The notes under the pieces are model-generated. The model made no database searches and was not told where the DNA came from. It saw only the letters and a program-made list of their open reading frames with translations. The translations under genes were made by a program, and so were the position numbers. A stretch of DNA of 64,000 nucleotides from Synechococcus sp. M16.1 (GTDB taxonomy: Bacteria; Cyanobacteriota; Cyanobacteriia; PCC-6307; Cyanobiaceae), in NCBI RefSeq assembly GCF_014279895.1, contig NZ_CP047954.1, positions 1,302,001 to 1,366,000 on the forward strand, in the 5' to 3' direction. This document shows positions 19,038 to 28,856 of this stretch, in pieces; position 1 is the first letter of the stretch; each line of letters starts with the position of its first letter.

Positions 19038-19357
19038 CAGACGGCACCGGCAAGGGCATCGGGAATCCCCGCGGAGGGAGCTTCAAAGGTGCCCACAGCC
19101 ACATACTCCAAACGGAGTTTGAGGAAGGTGATGAAGGTGGGATCGGTGGACACCACAGCGGCAGCGGGCTGGGGAATGGTTGCCTTGAGCTCAGCCAGCT
19201 CAGGAGAAGAGAGGAAAGCCGGTTGCTTCACCAGCCAGAAATCGATGGTCTTGCCGGTTTCGGCGTAGTTGCGCTGACGCTCCCGCAGCACTTCCTCCAA
19301 CGGCTCCTCCACGGTGAGGAAGCGCTCGCTGGCTGCAACGAAGTGATAGGTGGTCAT
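19037..19357 (-). CDS. ycf54: Ycf54 family protein (Mg-protoporphyrin IX monomethyl ester cyclase factor)
   Basis: The 106-residue sequence matches Ycf54/DUF2488: [20 protein letters not shown], then [33 protein letters not shown] and [11 protein letters not shown]. Ycf54 is required for the oxidative cyclase step that makes the fifth ring of chlorophyll. Its ATG overlaps the pdxJ stop (ATGA), which places a chlorophyll factor in one translational unit with vitamin B6 synthesis. Confidence 0.92.
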   Translation of the reverse strand: MTTYHFVAASERFLTVEEPLEEVLRERQRNYAETGKTIDFWLVKQPAFLSSPELAELKATIPQPAAAVVSTDPTFITFLKLRLEYVAVGTFEAPSAGIPDALAGAV

Positions 19358-20103
19358 CCGGGCGCCTGTCCGAAAAGGGGATCAAGGCGGGGATTCTGAA
19401 CCAAGACCTTCATATCCCGCACAGCCTGTTGCAGTCCGACGGCGACAGAGCGGGCCACGATCGTGTGGCCAATGTTGAGTTCTTCCATCCCAGGGATGGC
19501 CGCGATGGGCTCAACGTTCTGATACGTGAGGCCATGGCCGGCATTGACCCGCAGACCGAGCTGCCGGGCGATGGCCGTCCCCTCCTGCAAGCGCGCCAGC
19601 TCCTGGGGCTGGGTGCTCCAGTCCGAATCGGCATAGCGCCCGGTGTGCAATTCCACCCAGCAGGCCCCCGTGGCTTTGCATGCCTGGAGTTGGGTGGCCT
19701 CCGGATCCACAAACAGGCTCACAGGTATCCCGGCGGCCTGAAGGGTTTGCACCATGCCCCCCAGGGAGGCCTCTTGTCCGGCCACATCCAGGCCCCCCTC
19801 CGTGGTGACCTCCTCCCGCCGTTCCGGCACCAGGGTGACCATGTCGGGCTTGATCCGCAGCGCAATCGCCACCATCTCCTCGGTGGCGGCCATTTCCAGG
19901 TTGAGGCGGGAGCGCACGGTCTGGCGCAGCAACTCCACATCCCGATCCTGGATGTGACGCCGGTCTTCCCTCAGATGCACGGTGATCCCATCGGCCCCAC
20001 CGAGTTCGGCCAGCAGTGCCATCGACACCGGGTCTGGCTCGACGGTCCGCCGCGCTTCACGGATGTTGGCGATGTGGTCGATATTGACGCCGAGGCTGGC
20101 CAT
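19354..20103 (-). CDS. pdxJ: Pyridoxine 5'-phosphate synthase PdxJ
   Basis: 249 residues, starting [20 protein letters not shown], the PdxJ signature. It also has [31 protein letters not shown], and [10 protein letters not shown]. PdxJ condenses 1-deoxy-D-xylulose 5-phosphate with amino-acetone phosphate. First gene of the pdxJ-ycf54-hypothetical run; divergent from plsC with a 26-base spacer. Confidence 0.96.
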   Translation of the reverse strand: MASLGVNIDHIANIREARRTVEPDPVSMALLAELGGADGITVHLREDRRHIQDRDVELLRQTVRSRLNLEMAATEEMVAIALRIKPDMVTLVPERREEVTTEGGLDVAGQEASLGGMVQTLQAAGIPVSLFVDPEATQLQACKATGACWVELHTGRYADSDWSTQPQELARLQEGTAIARQLGLRVNAGHGLTYQNVEPIAAIPGMEELNIGHTIVARSVAVGLQQAVRDMKVLVQNPRLDPLFGQAPG

Positions 20104-20129
20104 GACGGGGCAGTCGTTGGCCGGATCCT

Positions 20130-20885
20130 ATGCAGCTTTGCCTGGGGGATTTAGGTTCTCAGGCACCGAATTCGATCAGCCCGTTGCAAGCGGCCCTGGC
20201 GACCCGAGAAAACAGCCTGCGTGTCGGCATCGACAGCTTCTGGGCCCCCCTGGCGATGTTCACCACCCAGGATCTGGCGCTGCGCCTTCAATTCCGTGAG
20301 CGTCTGGTGCTCAACCCAGAGCATCTCCCCCATCAGGGCCCGGTGCTGCTGGCACCGACGCACCGCGCCCGCTGGGATGCCCTGATGCTGCCGATGGCCG
20401 CTGGCCGTCGGGTCAGTGGCCGCGACTGCCGCTTCATGGTGACCACCACCGAAATGCGGGGGCTGCAGGGCTGGTTCCTACAACGGCTCGGCTGCTTCCC
20501 AGTGGACCAGGGACGGCCTTCGATGACCACCCTGCGTCTGGCCATCGACCTGCTGGCCGACGGACAGCAAGTGGTGATGTTCCCCGAAGGCAGGATTCAC
20601 CGGCAGGACGCGGCGATTGAGCTGCGGCCCGGCCTGGTGCGTCTGGCCCAACTGGCCCAGAGCCGCGGCGTTTCAGTTCCTGTGGTTCCCGTTGGCTTGG
20701 GCTACAGCCAGGCACCACCGCGGCCCTTCAGCCGGGCAGCGCTCTGTTTCGGAGCACCGCTCAGCGTGCCAGCCAAGGGAGACCGGGAAGCGACGCGGCA
20801 GTTCAACAGCGAACTCGCTGCGGCGATGCATACGGCTGAACAAGCGGCCCGTGCTGCCGTTGGCCGACCGCTTCAAAGCTTCTAA
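20130..20885 (+). CDS. 1-acyl-glycerol-3-phosphate acyltransferase family protein (PlsC-like)
   Basis: A 251-residue acyltransferase with the catalytic H-x4-D motif (THRARWDAL) near residue 77 and the second block FPEGRIHR near residue 154. It lacks strong membrane segments. The reaction would be acyl transfer to lysophosphatidic acid or a related acceptor. It ends 28 bases before the next gene in the same direction. Confidence 0.85.
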   Translation: MQLCLGDLGSQAPNSISPLQAALATRENSLRVGIDSFWAPLAMFTTQDLALRLQFRERLVLNPEHLPHQGPVLLAPTHRARWDALMLPMAAGRRVSGRDCRFMVTTTEMRGLQGWFLQRLGCFPVDQGRPSMTTLRLAIDLLADGQQVVMFPEGRIHRQDAAIELRPGLVRLAQLAQSRGVSVPVVPVGLGYSQAPPRPFSRAALCFGAPLSVPAKGDREATRQFNSELAAAMHTAEQAARAAVGRPLQSF

Positions 20886-20913
20886 AGTCCGCCCACGTTT
20901 TCTTGCTGGTTTC

Positions 20914-21441
20914 ATGGGTTGTCGCGCATTGCTGACGACTGCTGCACTGGTGGCAACCCTGGGCGTGACCGGCGCTGCTGGGATCGCCCAAACGTCATCC
21001 GAAGACAAGGTTCTCGCCCAGAAACAAGGTGGATTCAATCCAGACGCCGTTCGCGCAGCAATCGCCAGCGGTGATGCAGCCGCTAGCCGAGGAGACCTGG
21101 CAGAGGCCCGTGTGAATTACGACAAGGCTCGCGAAGCATCGACCCTGCTTCTGGGCTTCTATCGCAACCTCAGCGGTTCCTTCCGCGGATTGGATGCGCG
21201 GATCCCCCGTGAGATGGATACGAAAGGGCGGGAGACCCAAGCACTTCTTGCGGAAACAAATCTCAGGCTTGCTGCGCTCTTCCGCCGTCAGAACCAGCAG
21301 CAGATGGCTGTTCCTCTCCTCGTTGAGGTCATCAAGCTGATGACGCCGGCCAAGCCTCAGGGTCAGAAGGCCTATCAAAGCCTGCTGGAACTGGGCTTCG
21401 TTGAAACCGAATTCCGGGGTGCATCGGCTGCCGGCCAATGA
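20914..21441 (+). CDS. Exported helical protein, unknown function
   Basis: 175 residues with a signal peptide (CRALLTTAALVATLGVTGAA) and a mature part made of helical stretches reminiscent of TPR-like repeats (DAAASRGDLAEARVNYDKA; NLRLAALFRRQNQQQ; PKGQKAYQSLLELGFVETE-like end). No known family assigned. I chose the ATG at 20914; the frame is open upstream inside plsC. Confidence 0.75.
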   Translation: MGCRALLTTAALVATLGVTGAAGIAQTSSEDKVLAQKQGGFNPDAVRAAIASGDAAASRGDLAEARVNYDKAREASTLLLGFYRNLSGSFRGLDARIPREMDTKGRETQALLAETNLRLAALFRRQNQQQMAVPLLVEVIKLMTPAKPQGQKAYQSLLELGFVETEFRGASAAGQ

Positions 21442-21489
21442 GCCGGTCTGTCAGCATCTGAGCCAGTCCTCTTTTGCACAACCGCCGCC

Positions 21490-21738
21490 ATGGTGCAGCC
21501 GGATGCCGTTGAAGCCGCGATCCAACAGGTCATTCCCGACGCCAACGTCACCGTTGAAGACCTCACCGGTGGCGGTGATCACCTCCAGGTGACTGTGGTG
21601 TCGTCTGCTTTTGCTGGCCTTTCACGCATCCGTCAGCATCAAATGGTGTACGGCGCGCTGCAGCAGGAATTGGCCAGCGAAGCGATTCACGCCCTCGCCC
21701 TCAACACCTCAACCCCTTCGGACGCTGCGTCCGCTTAA
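21490..21738 (+). CDS. BolA-family protein
   Basis: An 82-residue BolA domain: [20 protein letters not shown], then [20 protein letters not shown] and [10 protein letters not shown]. BolA proteins partner monothiol glutaredoxins to bind a shared iron-sulfur cluster. The grxD gene follows after 19 bases, which supports that partnership here. Confidence 0.92.
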   Translation: MVQPDAVEAAIQQVIPDANVTVEDLTGGGDHLQVTVVSSAFAGLSRIRQHQMVYGALQQELASEAIHALALNTSTPSDAASA

Positions 21739-21757
21739 CGCCAACTAACGCTCAACG

Positions 21758-22081
21758 ATGGACCCCTCCACCAAAGCTCGCATCGAAACTCTGGTCGCTT
21801 CCAGCCCGATCTTCGTGTTCATGAAGGGCTCCAAGCTGATGCCCCAGTGCGGATTCTCAAACAATGTGGTGCAGATCCTGCACTCCCTCGGTGTGGCATT
21901 CGAGACATTTGACGTTCTCTCTGATCCAGAGATTCGTCAGGGAATCAAAGAGTTTTCCAGCTGGCCCACCATCCCCCAGGTGTACGTGAAAGGGGAATTC
22001 ATCGGCGGTTCCGACATCCTGATCGAGATGTACAACTCCGGAGAACTTCGCGAAAAGCTGGAAATCGCTCTCGCTAGCTAA
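21758..22081 (+). CDS. grxD: Monothiol glutaredoxin (Grx4/GrxD type)
   Basis: 107 residues with the active-site CGFS motif (LMPQCGFSNNVVQIL), WPTIPQVYVKGEFIGGSDI for glutathione binding, and the FMKGSKLMPQ loop. It carries and delivers iron-sulfur clusters and pairs with the adjacent BolA protein. Confidence 0.96.
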   Translation: MDPSTKARIETLVASSPIFVFMKGSKLMPQCGFSNNVVQILHSLGVAFETFDVLSDPEIRQGIKEFSSWPTIPQVYVKGEFIGGSDILIEMYNSGELREKLEIALAS

Positions 22082-22082
22082 C

Positions 22083-22355
22083 TCAATAGCCCTGGGGTTG
22101 GCGCATGTACAAGCTGCTCACATCCCCGTCAGGGCCAATAAAGCTGGAGGGATCCAGGATCCAGCGATCAATCAATTGCTCAAGACGATGCTGAGAGCGG
22201 GGATCAAGCGATCCTGACTTCCGCAATGCGTGCAGGTAGCCATCGGAGTACAGCCGCAGCTCCGACGGTGTGTGATATCTCGTCGTCAGCTCCTGACAGG
22301 CATCGCAGAGCGATTGAAAATGGCGGATGGCTTCAGGTTCGTCGAGTGATGTCAT
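22083..22355 (-). CDS. Conserved cyanobacterial small protein (resembles DUF6761)
   Basis: From the ATG at 22355 the protein is about 90 residues: TSLDEPEAIRHFQSLCDACQ, then ELRLYSDGYLHALRKSG, HRLEQLIDRWILDPSSFIG. The DGYLxALR and DPSSF pattern resembles a cyanobacterial family of unknown function (DUF6761), from memory. It converges on grxD with one base between stops. Confidence 0.75.
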   Translation of the reverse strand: MTSLDEPEAIRHFQSLCDACQELTTRYHTPSELRLYSDGYLHALRKSGSLDPRSQHRLEQLIDRWILDPSSFIGPDGDVSSLYMRQPQGY

Positions 22356-22429
22356 GAGATACAACAGCAGCCCCTGCTACCAGCCTGCCAGGAATTTCGG
22401 CTTAGCGTAGGCGCGCCCGGGCCGATCCA

Positions 22430-23197
22430 GTGACCTCCACTCCCCACGACCTCACGGCGGAAGCGTCTGCAGCCAGCACCGATCCGGTGGTGATGCCAAG
22501 CGCAAGCACCGGTCAGGAACCTTCGCGAGTGTTGGTGGTCGAACCGCACCCCACCCTGCGCACGGTGCTGGTGCAGCGACTGCGTCAGGACGGTCATCTC
22601 ACTGCAGCAGTGGCCAGTGCCGCTGAAGCTTTGGAGGTCTGTCAGGAACAGTCACCCGATCTCCTGGTGAGTGCAGAACTGCTGGAGCGCAGCTCCGCCC
22701 TGCGCTTAGCGGAGCAGCTGCGTTGCCCGGTCATTGTGCTGACTGCACGGGCCGGAGCCGAACCGGTGGTGGGCCTGCTGGATGACGGTGCAGACGATGT
22801 GCTGCGCAAACCCTTTGGCCTCGAGGAACTCGCCGCCCGCTGCCGCACCCTGCTCAAGCGGGGGCACAGCGGCCTGCAGGAGCGGGTCACCGTTGGGCCT
22901 CTGGAGGTTCATCTGCTCCTCCGTCAGGTGACGCTGCGGGAGCAGCCGGTGGAGCTCAGCCCCCGCGAATTTGCCCTGCTTTGTGCGCTGTTGATGCCGC
23001 CTGGGCTGGTGCGAAGCCGACAGGAACTGCTGCGAATGGCCTGGCCTCCCTTCAGCGGTGGCCCCCGTTCGGTGGACACTCAGGTGCTGACCCTGCGCCG
23101 CAAGCTGGAGCAGGCCGGTCTTGGCGAGGGCGGTGGAATTACCACCGTGCGTCAGCGGGGCTATCGCTTCAGCCTCGACAATCTGCCATCCAGCTGA
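22430..23197 (+). CDS. OmpR-type response regulator with a degenerate receiver
   Basis: 255 residues from a GTG start. The C-terminal winged-helix DNA-binding domain is intact (LSPREFALLCALLMPPGLVR; RSVDTQVLTLRRKLEQ; ITTVRQRGYRF). The N-terminal receiver keeps the conserved lysine (DDVLRKPFGLEEL) but the acidic pocket is gone: the usual D-D pair reads VVEPHP and the phosphorylated aspartate position (PDLLVSAELL) has no Asp. It therefore probably acts without His-Asp phosphotransfer. No sensor kinase is adjacent. Confidence 0.88.
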   Translation: MTSTPHDLTAEASAASTDPVVMPSASTGQEPSRVLVVEPHPTLRTVLVQRLRQDGHLTAAVASAAEALEVCQEQSPDLLVSAELLERSSALRLAEQLRCPVIVLTARAGAEPVVGLLDDGADDVLRKPFGLEELAARCRTLLKRGHSGLQERVTVGPLEVHLLLRQVTLREQPVELSPREFALLCALLMPPGLVRSRQELLRMAWPPFSGGPRSVDTQVLTLRRKLEQAGLGEGGGITTVRQRGYRFSLDNLPSS

Positions 23198-23210
23198 ATC
23201 AAGTGAATTC

Positions 23211-23231
23211 ATTCCAGTCAGCGACTGGAAT
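23211..23231. terminator. Perfect 9-bp hairpin after the response regulator gene
   Basis: ATTCCAGTC, loop AGC, GACTGGAAT, 14 bases after the stop codon. There is no T-run, so it may be a transcript-stabilising hairpin or a weak terminator rather than a classical intrinsic terminator. Confidence 0.4.
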
Positions 23232-23296
23232 TCTGGGGTCAGAGCCCATCACCGCCACCCCGAAACAACCTTGGTGCTCAAGCCGTTGGAAGGTCC

Positions 23297-23452
23297 TTAA
23301 TTCGTCTTGTGATGACGCAGGGCCTGCTTCAGCTGAGCCTCTTTGGTCGGAACCAGATGGTGCGAGGTCACCCAACCCAATTCACAGAGGTGATTCGCGC
23401 AGACTTTGATCTGAACAGTTCCGCAGGGGAGGTTGGTGAGTTCGGTTGTCAT
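23297..23452 (-). CDS. Small cysteine-containing protein, unknown function
   Basis: A 51-residue ORF from ATG: TTELTNLPCGTVQIKVCANH, LCELGWVTSHHLVP, ending LRHHKTN. It has three cysteines and four histidines, so metal binding is possible. Composition is plausible for protein and the stretch has no better-looking frame on either strand. No family recognised. Confidence 0.5.
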   Translation of the reverse strand: MTTELTNLPCGTVQIKVCANHLCELGWVTSHHLVPTKEAQLKQALRHHKTN

Positions 23453-23607
23453 CCGATCGGAACAACTGCATCGATTTCAACGTCTGAGCGACCCATGGCA
23501 ACGCCAGACATCTGGACAAAATCAAGAGTTGTTTGCAGGAGCGTCTTCATTGCTTGATCAGCGCAGCCGGGTCAACATGGCGCTGTCGACACCCGGGAGC
23601 CCCCGCC

Positions 23608-23745
23608 GTGATCGGATTAACCAGGCTGTATTGCAACCAGGGCGAGAGATTTCTCCTCATCGATGTTGCCTCTGAAGAGGCTCCGAAACGAGCCGAAGAG
23701 CTGCTCAACGACGGCTGGGAGATCGAAGCGGCAATACCGGTCTGA
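23608..23745 (+). CDS. Small hypothetical protein
   Basis: A 45-residue protein from GTG: VIGLTRLYCNQGERFLLIDV, then EEAPKRAEELLNDGWEIEAA. The pattern of strands and a helix with a WEIEAAIPV end looks like a real compact domain. Between 23746 and 24024 I see no further gene; a weak AACCC/GGGTT hairpin with T5 sits at 23977-24002. Confidence 0.5.
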   Translation: MIGLTRLYCNQGERFLLIDVASEEAPKRAEELLNDGWEIEAAIPV

Positions 23746-24024
23746 AGCGAGACAGCGTTTCACGTCCGGATTGGGAGTGGCTGGTGGGATGACGTCCCTG
23801 GAATGGGGGAGCTCCGCTGGTGAACAAATCCCTCAAACGGGGGAGTTGCTCTCAGACAGGAACGGAGATGGTGTGCTCAGAGAGGAGAACAGGATGCTTC
23901 CATTGCTCACCATCGCCCACATGCAAGTGGATTGCTGATGGCTGAAAGATTGCACCCGACCAAACCTCACCCTCACAACCCTGTCAGCAATGGCGGGTTT
24001 TTCTGTTGAAAGAAATAGCTCTGA

Positions 24025-24579
24025 TCAGCCTGGATAACCCGCCGGCAAACTGATCCAGCCCTGGGCCAGCGCCAGAGACGTGAGCATTTCGCCGGCAATC
24101 ATCAGCACGGCCAATCCAGCCAAGAGCTGATACGTCCAGGGCGGGGTCAGACGCCCGATGCCCTTGGTCGACACAGGGGTGTTGGCGGCCAGAAGCTCCA
24201 GGAATCGATCGAAGCGCTCAATGCGTTGCGGCAGGAGCTGGTGGCGCAGATCAGCTGCCTTCACGTAATACACCGTTCCCCCCTGACTGGTGCCAACGGG
24301 AACCAGGGCCCGAATGTCCTGCCAACGCATCGACCAGCCGCGCCGCAGCAACCAGCGGATCCAGGCGGGGTAACGCACCTGAATGCCTTCGGCATCGGTC
24401 TCCACCCGTTCACTCAACAGACCGATCACCAACACCAAGCCCAGCAGCAGCCCTGCCACCAACAGCCAGCGAGTCTCTGCAGGGGCCAGCAACGGCAAGG
24501 GCAGCACCAAGGCCCCGTAAAGGCTGAGCAGGGTGAAGCGGATCAGGGGCGATAACCCGAAGCGTTCCATCCCGTTCAT
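24025..24579 (-). CDS. Membrane protein with PH-like middle, unknown function
   Basis: 184 residues: two N-terminal membrane segments (about 10-55), a soluble middle (TDAEGIQVRYPAWIRWLLRR; SMRWQDIRALVPVG) resembling bacterial PH-like domains, and one C-terminal membrane segment. Its ATG overlaps the stop of the 94-residue gene upstream (ATGA). Confidence 0.75.
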   Translation of the reverse strand: MNGMERFGLSPLIRFTLLSLYGALVLPLPLLAPAETRWLLVAGLLLGLVLVIGLLSERVETDAEGIQVRYPAWIRWLLRRGWSMRWQDIRALVPVGTSQGGTVYYVKAADLRHQLLPQRIERFDRFLELLAANTPVSTKGIGRLTPPWTYQLLAGLAVLMIAGEMLTSLALAQGWISLPAGYPG

Positions 24580-24860
24580 CGGTCGTCTGGAGAACCGGGC
24601 AGCGGTTCAATCAGTTCAGAGGGCTGATAAATGCCACCAAACACCTCCTGTTCACGCCCCTTCCAGAACTGCCCAAGCCGCATCAGATCGGCATGGGCCT
24701 CCTGCACCTTCTCGAGGTACAGCTGAGGATCCATCGAATCCTTGGCTTCCTTGAGCTTCTTGAGCCTCAGCATCTGCAGATTCCAGGGCTTGGTCAGCTC
24801 TCCCCTCTGCTCGAGGTAGCGGGCCAGGTCGTCCGACGACGGCTGAAACTCAGGCGGCAT
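24576..24860 (-). CDS. Conserved-type soluble hypothetical protein
   Basis: 94 residues, charged and helical: PSSDDLARYLEQRGELTKPW, then LRLKKLKEAKDSMDPQLYLE, KVQEAHADLMRLGQFW. Translationally coupled to the membrane protein gene downstream. Function unknown. Confidence 0.75.
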   Translation of the reverse strand: MPPEFQPSSDDLARYLEQRGELTKPWNLQMLRLKKLKEAKDSMDPQLYLEKVQEAHADLMRLGQFWKGREQEVFGGIYQPSELIEPLPGSPDDR

Positions 24861-24895
24861 CCCAACTCCTACGGAAGGTCACGCTAGGCAGAAGA

Positions 24896-26452
24896 TCAGG
24901 CCGGCAGCGCCCAAGGGTTCAGGCCGAGGTCGGCCCCAACCCGATGGGCACAGGCAAACCCACTGAAGGCCACAGCGTTGAGGCCCTGGCCGGGGAAACA
25001 GGAATCACCCACGCAGTAGAGGTTTTTCAATCCCGTGCGGTTGAACGGCATCGGCAGCAGTCCCGGCAGTTGCATCGCCGGAATCGGGCCGTAACTGCCC
25101 TGAAAGCGACCCAGAAAACGCCGGTGGCTGCGGGGCGTACCGATCTCCTTGTGGGTGATGGCATCGGCGAGGCCGGGAAGGATCGCCTCCAGGCGCTGGA
25201 TCAACCGTGCCGCATCCGCCTCCTTTTTCTCGCGGTACTGGCTGGGGGTCAGTCCCTGCCAGGCCTCCATCGATGAGGGCGTGAAGGTGTGAACGATGTG
25301 ATGCCCGGCCGGGGCCAGATCCGGATCCAGCAGCGAGGGCATCGACACGAAGATCACCCCCTGCTCGTCCTCCATCCGGTTCCAGTCTTCGAGCAGGAGG
25401 TGATGGCAGTGGGTGCCGGCCGGAATCAGGTCAGCCCGAACCCCCAGATGCAGCGACAGGAACGAAGGGGAAGGCACATAACGCTTGCGCCAGAACTGCT
25501 CTTTGCCCGGCGTGTGGGCGGCATCCACCAGGGCCTGGCCGGAGCGGTGCTGCTCATCACCCGCTCCCGAGAAGGTGTCCCAGCGGGTTGCATTGGAGAT
25601 CACACGCTTGGCGCGGATGACCTCGCCATCGGCCAGCTTCACGCCAACCGCCTGATCGCTCTCGATCAAGACCTCGGTGACTCGGGCCTTGTAGCGAATG
25701 GCGCCGCCGTGGCGTTCCAATCCCTTCACCAACTTTTCGGCGATCACGCCGACGCCTCCCTTGGGGTAGTTGATTCCCCCCGCATGGCGATCGGAAAACA
25801 CCATGCCGGCATTGATCATCGGCGTGCGATCCGCCGGCATCACCGACCAGCAAAAGCACTCGATATCGATGAACTTGAGCAGCTGCTCGTCTTTGATGTG
25901 CTGCCGGGCCACCGCTCCGACGTTGAACGGCAGCCAGCGGGCCAGCCCCAGGCAGGCCAATGGTGCCTTGAAGAACACCTTGGTGAGGTAGGCCGGATCC
26001 TCCAGCGAGAGAAGCGGCATGGCATCGAGGCAATTGAACACCTGCCAGCAGGTGTCGTAGAAGCGGCGGATCCCCTCGGCCTCATGGGGAAACCGCGCCG
26101 TGAGGTCGGCGATGAACTGCTCGTAGTCGCGGTCCACCGCGATGCGCAGCCCACCGGGCATGTGGTACTCGAGCTGGGCGGGGTCGGGGATGGTGTCGCA
26201 CTGCTCCCCCACATCAGCAAGGGCCCGGGTGAGCAGGTTGGTGAAACCCTTCTTGCCGAAGCCGAAGATCATCGAGGCCCCCACATCGAAGGTGTAGCCC
26301 TCGCGTTTGAAGGCACCACCACTGCCGCCGGGGATCAGATACCGCTCCAAAACGAGGGTCTTGGCTCCCTTGGCCGCCAACTGACTGGCGGTGACCAAAC
26401 CACCGATGCCGGAACCGATCACAACGGCATCCCACTGCTGGTTCTCGCTCAT
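24896..26452 (-). CDS. crtH: Carotene (prolycopene) isomerase CrtH
   Basis: 518 residues with an N-terminal FAD-binding motif VIGSGIGGLVTASQLA, followed by LERYLIPGGSGGAFKREGYT and the CrtISO-family block ECFCWSVMPADRTPMINAGM; the C-terminus ends in the FAD motif NLYCVGDSCFPGQGLNAVAF. It converts poly-cis-lycopene to all-trans-lycopene in carotenoid synthesis. Length and order of motifs are typical. Confidence 0.93.
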   Translation of the reverse strand: MSENQQWDAVVIGSGIGGLVTASQLAAKGAKTLVLERYLIPGGSGGAFKREGYTFDVGASMIFGFGKKGFTNLLTRALADVGEQCDTIPDPAQLEYHMPGGLRIAVDRDYEQFIADLTARFPHEAEGIRRFYDTCWQVFNCLDAMPLLSLEDPAYLTKVFFKAPLACLGLARWLPFNVGAVARQHIKDEQLLKFIDIECFCWSVMPADRTPMINAGMVFSDRHAGGINYPKGGVGVIAEKLVKGLERHGGAIRYKARVTEVLIESDQAVGVKLADGEVIRAKRVISNATRWDTFSGAGDEQHRSGQALVDAAHTPGKEQFWRKRYVPSPSFLSLHLGVRADLIPAGTHCHHLLLEDWNRMEDEQGVIFVSMPSLLDPDLAPAGHHIVHTFTPSSMEAWQGLTPSQYREKKEADAARLIQRLEAILPGLADAITHKEIGTPRSHRRFLGRFQGSYGPIPAMQLPGLLPMPFNRTGLKNLYCVGDSCFPGQGLNAVAFSGFACAHRVGADLGLNPWALPA

Positions 26453-26476
26453 GGCATCGCTTCTTTGGGGGTGACG

Positions 26477-27442
26477 CTAAGGGGCCGTCTGCGGCCTTGG
26501 ATCCTGGCGGTGAATCGGCGGCATCACCGTGAGGATCACCTCAGAGCGCACCGGACGTCCGAGTTCGGCACTGCAGCGGGCATCGATGTGATGGCGCAAC
26601 CCATCAATCACCCGACTTTCTTGAGGCTGCAGCGGATTGATGTAGACCACGACAAAGGCCGTGCGGCCGAGCTGCTGCACCGTGAAATCCATCATCTGCA
26701 GCTGAAGCCCCACCAGCTCCTGCATCAACACCATGCGCGTGCGCTGGAGCACATCCGGGTCGGCGGCACAGCCCGCCGCCTGGGCCATGGCATCCCGCAG
26801 CGCCGCCAACGGTTCCCGCAGCAAGGCCAGGCTCACCGCCAGCACCAGCAGGGCATCGGTGATCGGCGCAAGGGCAGACAAGGGCGTTGCCAAGAGCAGC
26901 GGCGACGCCAGCAGGGCCAGACCCGTGGCCAGGGTGATCACGGCATCGATCCGGGCATTGCGGGCCTCGGTGAGCAGCAGCAGCGACACCCGACCCGTGC
27001 GGCGCCAATCGCGGCGGTGCCGCCAGGCCAGCAGTCCACAGAGCGCTGTAATCAGCGCGGTGTAGAGCGCCACCGGCTCCAGATGCAACGGCGCAATGCT
27101 GTTCCCCCGCCACCAATCGATCAAGGTGGAGCAGGCGCTGCCAACGCCAAAGCCGATCACCCCGAGCAGCACCAGGGAGCGAAACAGCACATACAGGGCT
27201 TCCTGGCCTTCGTAGCCGTAGGGCCAGGCTCGATCCGGTGGCCGCACCACGTTGCGGCTGATGCGACTGGCAATCAAGGACGACCCCACCAACACGGCGG
27301 AATAAAGGCCGTCCAACAGCAGGGCCGAGGATCCGGTAAGCACATGGGCGGAAAACCCAGCCAGGGCCATTACTGCGTTGGCTCCAACACCGAAGCGCAG
27401 GGAGCGCTGTTCGATCCGGCGAGCCTCCGCAGGGGTTGTCAT
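26477..27442 (-). CDS. Cation diffusion facilitator (CDF) family transporter
   Basis: 321 residues with about six membrane segments in the first 210 residues ([39 protein letters not shown]) and a cytoplasmic C-terminal domain ([20 protein letters not shown]). The first helix pair contains the [11 protein letters not shown] version of the CDF motif. Usual substrates are divalent metals; the one here cannot be read. ATGA overlap with trmFO upstream. Confidence 0.8.
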   Translation of the reverse strand: MTTPAEARRIEQRSLRFGVGANAVMALAGFSAHVLTGSSALLLDGLYSAVLVGSSLIASRISRNVVRPPDRAWPYGYEGQEALYVLFRSLVLLGVIGFGVGSACSTLIDWWRGNSIAPLHLEPVALYTALITALCGLLAWRHRRDWRRTGRVSLLLLTEARNARIDAVITLATGLALLASPLLLATPLSALAPITDALLVLAVSLALLREPLAALRDAMAQAAGCAADPDVLQRTRMVLMQELVGLQLQMMDFTVQQLGRTAFVVVYINPLQPQESRVIDGLRHHIDARCSAELGRPVRSEVILTVMPPIHRQDPRPQTAP

Positions 27443-28809
27443 GCCGTCACGGTCTGGGGTTGGAGGGCCCGCATCGGCTCCAAGTCCTGCAGAGCACGAT
27501 CGCGGTAGGCGCCATAGCGCGCTCGCTTGTCGCGAATGCGTTCCGACAGCTCCGGCAACAAACCGAAGTTGGGGGGCATCGGCTGGAACTTGGCCGTTGG
27601 TGCCTCGCTGACAAAATGGGTGAGGGCTCCACTCATGCAGGTGGCGGGCAGGTCAATGGGCTCCAGGCCCAGGGCCAGCCGGGCCGCATTGGTGCCGGCC
27701 AACCAGCCACCGGCCACGGCGGCGGCATAACCCTCGGTGCCGGTGATCTGGCCTGCCGCCAGGAGGTTGGGGCGCTGGCGGAACTGCAGGGTGGGCTGCA
27801 GCAGCTGCGGCGACTCCAGGAAGGTGTTGCGGTGCATCACCCCGAAGCGCACGAATTCCGCCTGGCCCAGCCCGGGAATCATCTGCAGAACTCGCTTCTG
27901 CTCACCCCATTTGAGATTCGTCTGGAAACCCACCAGATTCCAGAGGCGCCCGTCCTTGTCTTCCTGCCGTAGCTGCACCACCGCATAGGCGCGCTTGGCC
28001 CGGCGCACATCGCGATCGTTCACATCGCCCCAACGGGGATCCCAGAGCCCGATCGGCTTCAGGGGGCCGTAACGCATGGTGTCTTCACCACGACGCGCCA
28101 ACTCCTCAATCGGCAGGCAGCCTTCAAAGAAGGTGGCGTCGTTCTTGTCAAAGTCTTTGAGTTCCGCCTGTTCCGCCTCCAGCAGGGCCTGGCGGAACGC
28201 CAGGTACTGCTCCTTGTCCATCGGACAGTTGATGTAGTCGGCATCCCCCTTGTCGTAGCGGCTGGCACGGAAGGCCACTGACAGATCAATGCTGTCCCCA
28301 TGCACGATCGGACTGGCCGCATCAAAGAAGTGGCAGTCGGCACGACCGGTGAACTGGCGCAGATCCTCCGCCAACAGTTCACTCGTGAGCGGCCCCGTCG
28401 CCAAAACGGTGATCGCATCCTCCGGCGGTAGAGCCTGCTGCTCCCGCCGTTCAATCGTGACCAGAGGATGCTGGTCGAGAGCTTCCGTGAGGGCAGCGCT
28501 GTAGCGACCGCGATCCACGGCCAAAGCTCCGCCGGCCGGCACGGCATGGGTGTCGGCCTTGCCGATCACCAAAGAGCCAAGCCTACGCAGTTCCTCCTGC
28601 AGCAAACCTGCGGCACGGTCGCTACTCAGAGCGCCAAAGCTGTTGCTGCACACCAATTCAGCGAAATCACTGCTGTGGTGCGCAGGGGAGCGTCGAATCG
28701 GACGCATCTCCACCAGGGTGACCGCAACCCCTGCTCTGGCGATCTGCCAAGCCGCCTCAGTGCCGGCCAGACCGGCACCAAGAACGGTGACATGGGGAGA
28801 TTGAGACAA
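27439..28809 (-). CDS. trmFO: Methylenetetrahydrofolate-tRNA-(uracil-5)-methyltransferase TrmFO
   Basis: 456 residues. FAD motif [19 protein letters not shown], catalytic-cysteine block [14 protein letters not shown], and C-terminal [19 protein letters not shown] are all TrmFO signatures. It makes ribothymidine at position 54 of tRNAs using methylene-THF and FADH2. Start is TTG at 28809; no in-frame ATG precedes the FAD motif. Confidence 0.95.
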   Translation of the reverse strand: MSQSPHVTVLGAGLAGTEAAWQIARAGVAVTLVEMRPIRRSPAHHSSDFAELVCSNSFGALSSDRAAGLLQEELRRLGSLVIGKADTHAVPAGGALAVDRGRYSAALTEALDQHPLVTIERREQQALPPEDAITVLATGPLTSELLAEDLRQFTGRADCHFFDAASPIVHGDSIDLSVAFRASRYDKGDADYINCPMDKEQYLAFRQALLEAEQAELKDFDKNDATFFEGCLPIEELARRGEDTMRYGPLKPIGLWDPRWGDVNDRDVRRAKRAYAVVQLRQEDKDGRLWNLVGFQTNLKWGEQKRVLQMIPGLGQAEFVRFGVMHRNTFLESPQLLQPTLQFRQRPNLLAAGQITGTEGYAAAVAGGWLAGTNAARLALGLEPIDLPATCMSGALTHFVSEAPTAKFQPMPPNFGLLPELSERIRDKRARYGAYRDRALQDLEPMRALQPQTVTA

Positions 28810-28856
28810 CCGGCTGCATCAAGCAGCCTTCAGCCTACGAAGCTCGCTTGCCTGGA

